From contig JAGHAG010000083.1 of the NCBI GenBank assembly GCA_021161625.1, positions 1-9,029 of the forward strand: a stretch of 9,029 nt of DNA, in the 5' to 3' direction. Shown here piece after piece: positions 6,753 to 9,029 of this stretch. Position numbers and translations under genes: made by a program. The notes beneath the pieces are model-generated. The model saw only the letters and a program-made list of their open reading frames with translations. It was not told where the DNA came from and made no database searches. How positions within the stretch are numbered: the stretch's first letter is position 1; each line of letters starts with the position of its first letter. The stretch is from Elusimicrobiota bacterium (GTDB lineage Bacteria; CG03).

Positions 6753-6836
6753 CTTTCCACTATCCTCTATCCTCTTTCCACTATCCACTATTCACCATTC
6801 TCTCATTACTCGTTACTCATTACTCATCCCTATTGT
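6753..6836. repeat. Pyrimidine-rich 7-nt tandem repeat, 12 units
   Basis: Twelve consecutive heptamers run in register: CTTTCCA, CTATCCT, CTATCCT, CTTTCCA, CTATCCA, CTATTCA, CCATTCT, CTCATTA, CTCGTTA, CTCATTA, CTCATCC, CTATTGT. The family drifts from CTATCCA-like to CTCATTA-like toward the gene. It ends 19 nt before the ribosome binding site of the flavin reductase gene, mirroring the placement of the related array before rtcB. No open frame here is credible. Confidence 0.75.
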
Positions 6837-6855
6837 TGCTATCCACTAAATTAAG

Positions 6856-6862
6856 AAGGAGG
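6856..6862 (+). promoter_or_regulatory. Strong ribosome binding site for the flavin reductase gene
   Basis: AAGGAGG lies 5 nt before the ATG at 6868. It is the strongest such site in the window and settles the start after 482 nt without a gene. Confidence 0.9.
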
Positions 6863-6867
6863 TTTGT

Positions 6868-7407
6868 ATGAAGTTAAAGACCGAATTGTGGTACAAGGTT
6901 CTTGCTCCAAGACCTGCGGTTCTTGTATCAACTGTAAGCAAAAAGGGAATTTCCAATGTTGCGCCTTTCAGTTTTGTTATGCCTGCGTCAATGGAGCCAC
7001 CAATTCTTGCCTTTGCCTCAGACCCTGAGCACGACACTGTCAGAAATATCAAGGAAACAAAGGATTTTGTTGTAAATATCCCTTCAAAAAAAATTTTAAA
7101 AAACCTGTGGATTTGTGCAGAAGAGTTTGATTATGGAGTAAGTGAATTTGAAAAGGCATCTCTCACAGAGGAGAAATCTCAAAAGGTAAAATCTCCAAGA
7201 GTCAAAGAATGCATTGCGTTTTTTGAGTGTAAATTAAGAGATTTAATTGAAACAGGAGACCATGTTCTTATTCTGGGAGAGGTTCTGGTTGCAGAGGTAA
7301 AGGATGAGTTTTATAAAAAGGGTTATGATATAAAAAAGGCAAATCCCCTTCTTCACATAGGAGGGGTCAAATTCACAATTCCAGGGGAGGTTTTGATTGC
7401 AGAATAA
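6868..7407 (+). CDS. Flavin reductase-like protein (FMN-binding split barrel, flavoredoxin type)
   Basis: 179 residues, cytoplasmic. The N-terminal half shows the family pattern: APRPAVLVSTVSKKGISNVAPFSF (13-36), the strand-loop-strand that holds FMN phosphate, then PPILAFASDPEHDTVRNIKET (44-64) and DFVVNIPS (66-73). The middle has SEFEKASLT (92-100), and the C-terminal half has VKECIAFFECKL (112-123) and GDHVLILGEVL (130-140), as in the flavin_reductase-like family (PF01613). Members bind FMN and pass electrons from NAD(P)H or ferredoxin to partners; the exact substrate cannot be read from sequence. The length is usual for a stand-alone member. The 3' end overlaps the MFS gene by 11 nt, so the two are probably translated together. 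Confidence 0.92.
   Translation: MKLKTELWYKVLAPRPAVLVSTVSKKGISNVAPFSFVMPASMEPPILAFASDPEHDTVRNIKETKDFVVNIPSKKILKNLWICAEEFDYGVSEFEKASLTEEKSQKVKSPRVKECIAFFECKLRDLIETGDHVLILGEVLVAEVKDEFYKKGYDIKKANPLLHIGGVKFTIPGEVLIAE
7384..7390 (+). promoter_or_regulatory. Ribosome binding site supporting the TTG start of the MFS gene
   Basis: GGGGAGG sits inside the end of the flavin reductase gene, 6 nt before TTG at 7397. Its strength and spacing argue for the rare TTG start and for translational coupling. The next in-frame ATG (about 7640, residue 83) would remove the first membrane segments. Confidence 0.8.
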
Positions 7408-8575
7408 AACTGCTTTTAAGGTAATAATTTATTTTGGCTTTGTCAGTTTATTTGGCGACATAATTTATGAAGGGGCAAGAAGTGTAAACGGCTCTTTCTT
7501 AGAAATTCTTGGAGCAGGTGCTTTTGTTGTTGGACTTATTGCAGGGGCAGGTGAGTTTTTAAACTACTTTTTGAGAGTACTTTCAGGATATGTTTCTGAT
7601 AAAACCGGTGCATACAGATTTTTTACAGCCCTTGGATATTTGATGATTGCTTTTATTCCCCTTCTTTCAATTGCAGATACCTGGAAAATCGCCGCACTTT
7701 TTATTCTCTTTGAAAGGATGGGAAAAGCTTTGAGGTCCCCTGCAAGGGATGTTCTTCTTTCATCAGCAACAAAACAGGTTGGAACAGGTTTTGGCTTTGG
7801 AATTCACGAGGCTTTTGACCAGATAGGTGCCATTCTGGGACCTCTGATTTTTGTTTTTTTCTTTCTTGGAAAAGCAGATGTTGGTCTTTCAAAATACCAT
7901 GAGGCATACAGATTTTTCTGGTTCCCATTTATTCTGCTTGTTTTTTTTCTTTTCTTTGCCCTTGGTAGAGCACCTGAAGTTTCCCATGAAAAAAGAGAAG
8001 ACCATCCCCCCAATTACAGAAAAATTTTTAAACTCTACCTTTTTTTTATTTTTTTCGTTTCCGCAGGTTTTGCAAGTTATATTTTAATTGCCTATCACTT
8101 TAAGAAGACATCTATTTTCAAAGATGCTTTTATTCCCCTTATTTATGCTGTCAGTATGGGAGTTGATGCTATTGCTGCGCCTTTTCTTGGAAAAATCTAT
8201 GACAGGTTTAAAACGAAAAAATCAGGTATTTTTGTTCTTCTTATTTTGCCAGGCATTTCGGTTTTAATTCCTGTGTTTGTTTTTCTGGGAAACTTATGGT
8301 TTGCAATTCTGGGAATGGTTTTGTGGGGGATTGTTATGGCAGGTCATGAAACAATTTTAAGAGCAGTTGTGGCTGATATGATGCCTTTAAAAAAGAGAGG
8401 TACTGGTTATGGAATGCTGAATGCAGTTTATGGGGCAGGGATTTTTCTGGGTAATGCAGTTCTTGGTTTTTTGTATACGAGGTCCCTGATTTTTCTGGTT
8501 CTTGCCGTGGTTTTGTTTGAAAGTTTGTCTGTATCTGTGCTTTTTAAATTAAAAAAGCTCATAAACAGAATTTGA
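7397..8575 (+). CDS. Major facilitator superfamily transporter
   Basis: 392 residues, inner membrane, about 11-12 hydrophobic segments in two halves split by a charged cytoplasmic loop (about 191-212, EVSHEKREDHPPNYRK). The first half holds DIIYEGARSVNGSFLEILGA (21-40), the intracellular loop GYVSDKTGAYRFF (64-76, the MFS G-x-x-x-D-x-x-G type motif), ERMGKALRSPARDVLLS (106-122) and GFGIHEAFDQIGAILGP (133-149). The second half has the counterpart loop GKIYDRFKTKKSG (265-277) and KKRGTGYGMLNAVYGAG (332-348). The YEGARS and R-SPARD motifs mark a subgroup of uncharacterised prokaryotic MFS carriers; the substrate cannot be told. The gene starts at TTG with a good ribosome binding site and overlaps the flavin reductase gene by 11 nt. 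No terminator is evident after its TGA. Confidence 0.93.
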   Translation: MQNKTAFKVIIYFGFVSLFGDIIYEGARSVNGSFLEILGAGAFVVGLIAGAGEFLNYFLRVLSGYVSDKTGAYRFFTALGYLMIAFIPLLSIADTWKIAALFILFERMGKALRSPARDVLLSSATKQVGTGFGFGIHEAFDQIGAILGPLIFVFFFLGKADVGLSKYHEAYRFFWFPFILLVFFLFFALGRAPEVSHEKREDHPPNYRKIFKLYLFFIFFVSAGFASYILIAYHFKKTSIFKDAFIPLIYAVSMGVDAIAAPFLGKIYDRFKTKKSGIFVLLILPGISVLIPVFVFLGNLWFAILGMVLWGIVMAGHETILRAVVADMMPLKKRGTGYGMLNAVYGAGIFLGNAVLGFLYTRSLIFLVLAVVLFESLSVSVLFKLKKLINRI

Positions 8576-8663
8576 CCTAATACATCTTAAATTTTAACCC
8601 AGATTATTCATACTAAATGAAGGAAACCGCCCTTTCGGTTGATGTGGTATGATGGAATTGGAA

Positions 8664-8692
8664 TGGAAAAAAAATGAAAAATGTATTATAAT
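8664..8692 (+). promoter_or_regulatory. Likely sigma70-type promoter inside the inverted-repeat element
   Basis: A perfect TATAAT (8687-8692) lies 17 nt after TGGAAA (8664-8669, 4 of 6 matches to TTGACA). It points toward the epimerase gene. Transcription would start near 8699 and give a leader of about 165 nt containing both downstream hairpins. Confidence 0.5.
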
Positions 8693-8728
8693 GGACGAAG
8701 AAACTTTCAAGAAAGGGCGGGGTTAACC

Positions 8729-8762
8729 CAGCCCAGCACTTTTCTGAAAAAGTGCTGGGCTG
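8729..8762. repeat. 15-bp hairpin (P stem, copy 2), next to a GGGTTAACCC palindrome
   Basis: Bases 8729-8743 pair perfectly with 8748-8762 around the loop CTGA. The stem core AGCCCAGCAC/GTGCTGGGCT is preceded by the palindrome GGGTTAACCC (8720-8729) and by GAAAGGGCGG. Read on the minus strand, it repeats the order of copy 1 at 6482-6529. No T-run follows on either strand, so it is not a standard terminator. Confidence 0.75.
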
Positions 8763-8771
8763 CCCGAAGGG

Positions 8772-8837
8772 TGAATTATTCACACTGCACTATGCAAGTG
8801 ATGAACTGACGAGAAATAATGTAGTGTGAATAATTCA
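8772..8837. repeat. 18-bp hairpin just upstream of the epimerase gene
   Basis: TGAATTATTCACACT (8772-8786) is perfectly complementary to AGTGTGAATAATTCA (8823-8837); a G-U pair and two further pairs extend it to 18 bp, closing a 30-nt loop. The right arm overlaps the right terminal repeat of the 260-nt element, so pairing with this left arm and pairing with 8589-8613 exclude each other. The ribosome binding site at 8856-8861 stays outside the stem. Confidence 0.75.
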
Positions 8838-8865
8838 GGTTAAAATTTGATAATCAGGAGGATTT

Positions 8866-9029
8866 ATGAGATATCTTGTAACAGGTGGAGCTGGATTTAT
8901 AGGTTCACACATTGTTGAGGTTCTTTTAAAAAGAAAGCACTTTGTAAGGGTTCTTGATAACTTTTATTCTGGAAAAATGGAAAACCTCTCCTTTGCAAAA
9001 GGGAACAAAAATTTTGAACTCATAAGAGG
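8866..9029 (+). CDS. NAD-dependent nucleotide-sugar epimerase/dehydratase, 3' end missing
   Basis: The first 54 residues are present and the frame is still open at the window end. It starts [20 protein letters not shown], the Rossmann-fold dinucleotide site (TGGxGFIGSH) of extended short-chain dehydrogenases, followed by [16 protein letters not shown], where the Asp after the second strand binds the adenosine ribose of NAD. This pattern is typical of UDP-glucose 4-epimerase and related sugar epimerases/dehydratases in cell-surface polysaccharide synthesis. The part that would tell them apart (YxxxK and beyond) lies outside the window. AGGAGG at 8856-8861, 4 nt before the ATG, sets the start. 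The gene is separated from the MFS gene by the 260-nt inverted-repeat element and may be transcribed from the promoter inside it. Confidence 0.93.
   Translation, partial: MRYLVTGGAGFIGSHIVEVLLKRKHFVRVLDNFYSGKMENLSFAKGNKNFELIR

Larger units (their letters stand above)
8589..8848. mobile_element. 260-nt element with 25-nt imperfect terminal inverted repeats (MITE-like)
   Basis: The left end (8589-8613) and right end (8824-8848) are inverted copies matching at 21 of 25 positions. The interior has no credible protein but holds a promoter-like sequence, a 15-bp hairpin, an 18-bp hairpin and a pair of 10-nt arms (CCGCCCTTTC 8627-8636, GAAAGGGCGG 8711-8720). A TAAT at 8578-8581 and again at 8851-8854 could be a target duplication but lies a few bases outside the ends and is weak. 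It ends 8 nt before the AGGAGG of the epimerase gene. It could instead be a large regulatory leader. Confidence 0.5.

Noticed and set aside
6389..6871. 160-codon plus-strand open frame between the MoeA-like and flavin reductase genes
   Set aside because: It runs through hairpins and 14-nt and 7-nt repeats, and its translation is low-complexity. It overlaps the real gene start and has no family signature.
8691..8726. 11-residue leader-peptide-like frame ATG GAC GAA ... TAA
   Set aside because: No ribosome binding site, and the ATG overlaps the promoter -10, so it would not be in a transcript started there.
8729..8762. Rho-independent terminator for the MFS gene
   Set aside because: The stem is strong but no T-run follows on either strand, and the stem is part of a repeat found elsewhere.

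Overview
The window looks like a contig piece from an AT-rich, uncultured bacterium, probably of a candidate phylum. The proteins are Lys/Glu/Ile-rich, arginine is mostly AGA/AGG, genes on the plus strand are tightly packed, and the gaps are filled with degenerate short-period repeats. Seryl-tRNA synthetase is of the bacterial type. I cannot name a phylum from sequence alone.

Layout. (i) 1-609 is the 3' part of an uncharacterised gene whose codon use differs from its neighbours. Its residue pattern loosely suggests a PD-(D/E)xK nuclease fold. It is followed at 659-708 by an integron attC-like site, so it may be a stray gene cassette. (ii) 610-961 is otherwise repeat-filled. (iii) 962-6385 is a compact four-gene operon with gaps of 1, 2 and 3 nt: rtcB (RNA 3'-phosphate/5'-OH ligase) interrupted by a 488-residue intein, serS, a 102-residue protein of unknown function, and a MoeA-like molybdopterin-binding protein with a C-terminal four-cysteine motif. 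(iv) 6386-6867 has no credible gene. It is a mosaic of a 14-nt degenerate repeat in both orientations, a double hairpin, three small hairpins and a 7-nt pyrimidine-rich repeat. (v) 6868-8575 is a two-gene unit, a flavin-reductase-like protein and an MFS transporter, overlapping by 11 nt. The transporter starts at TTG with a strong ribosome binding site. (vi) 8589-8848 is a 260-nt element with 25-nt imperfect terminal inverted repeats. It contains hairpins related to those in (iv) and a good promoter-like sequence. (vii) 8866-9029 is the start of a nucleotide-sugar epimerase/dehydratase gene that runs off the window.

How the parts work together. The intein sits directly before the Mn-binding cysteine of RtcB, so no active ligase can form until it splices out. 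RtcB and SerS share RNA/tRNA themes, but the linkage to a molybdopterin-type protein has no obvious explanation. The most unusual non-coding signals are the related P-Q hairpin modules in opposite orientation (6482-6529 and 8627-8762), the compensatory base change between tandem hairpins (6689-6739), and the inverted-repeat element that may supply the promoter and a structured leader to the epimerase gene.
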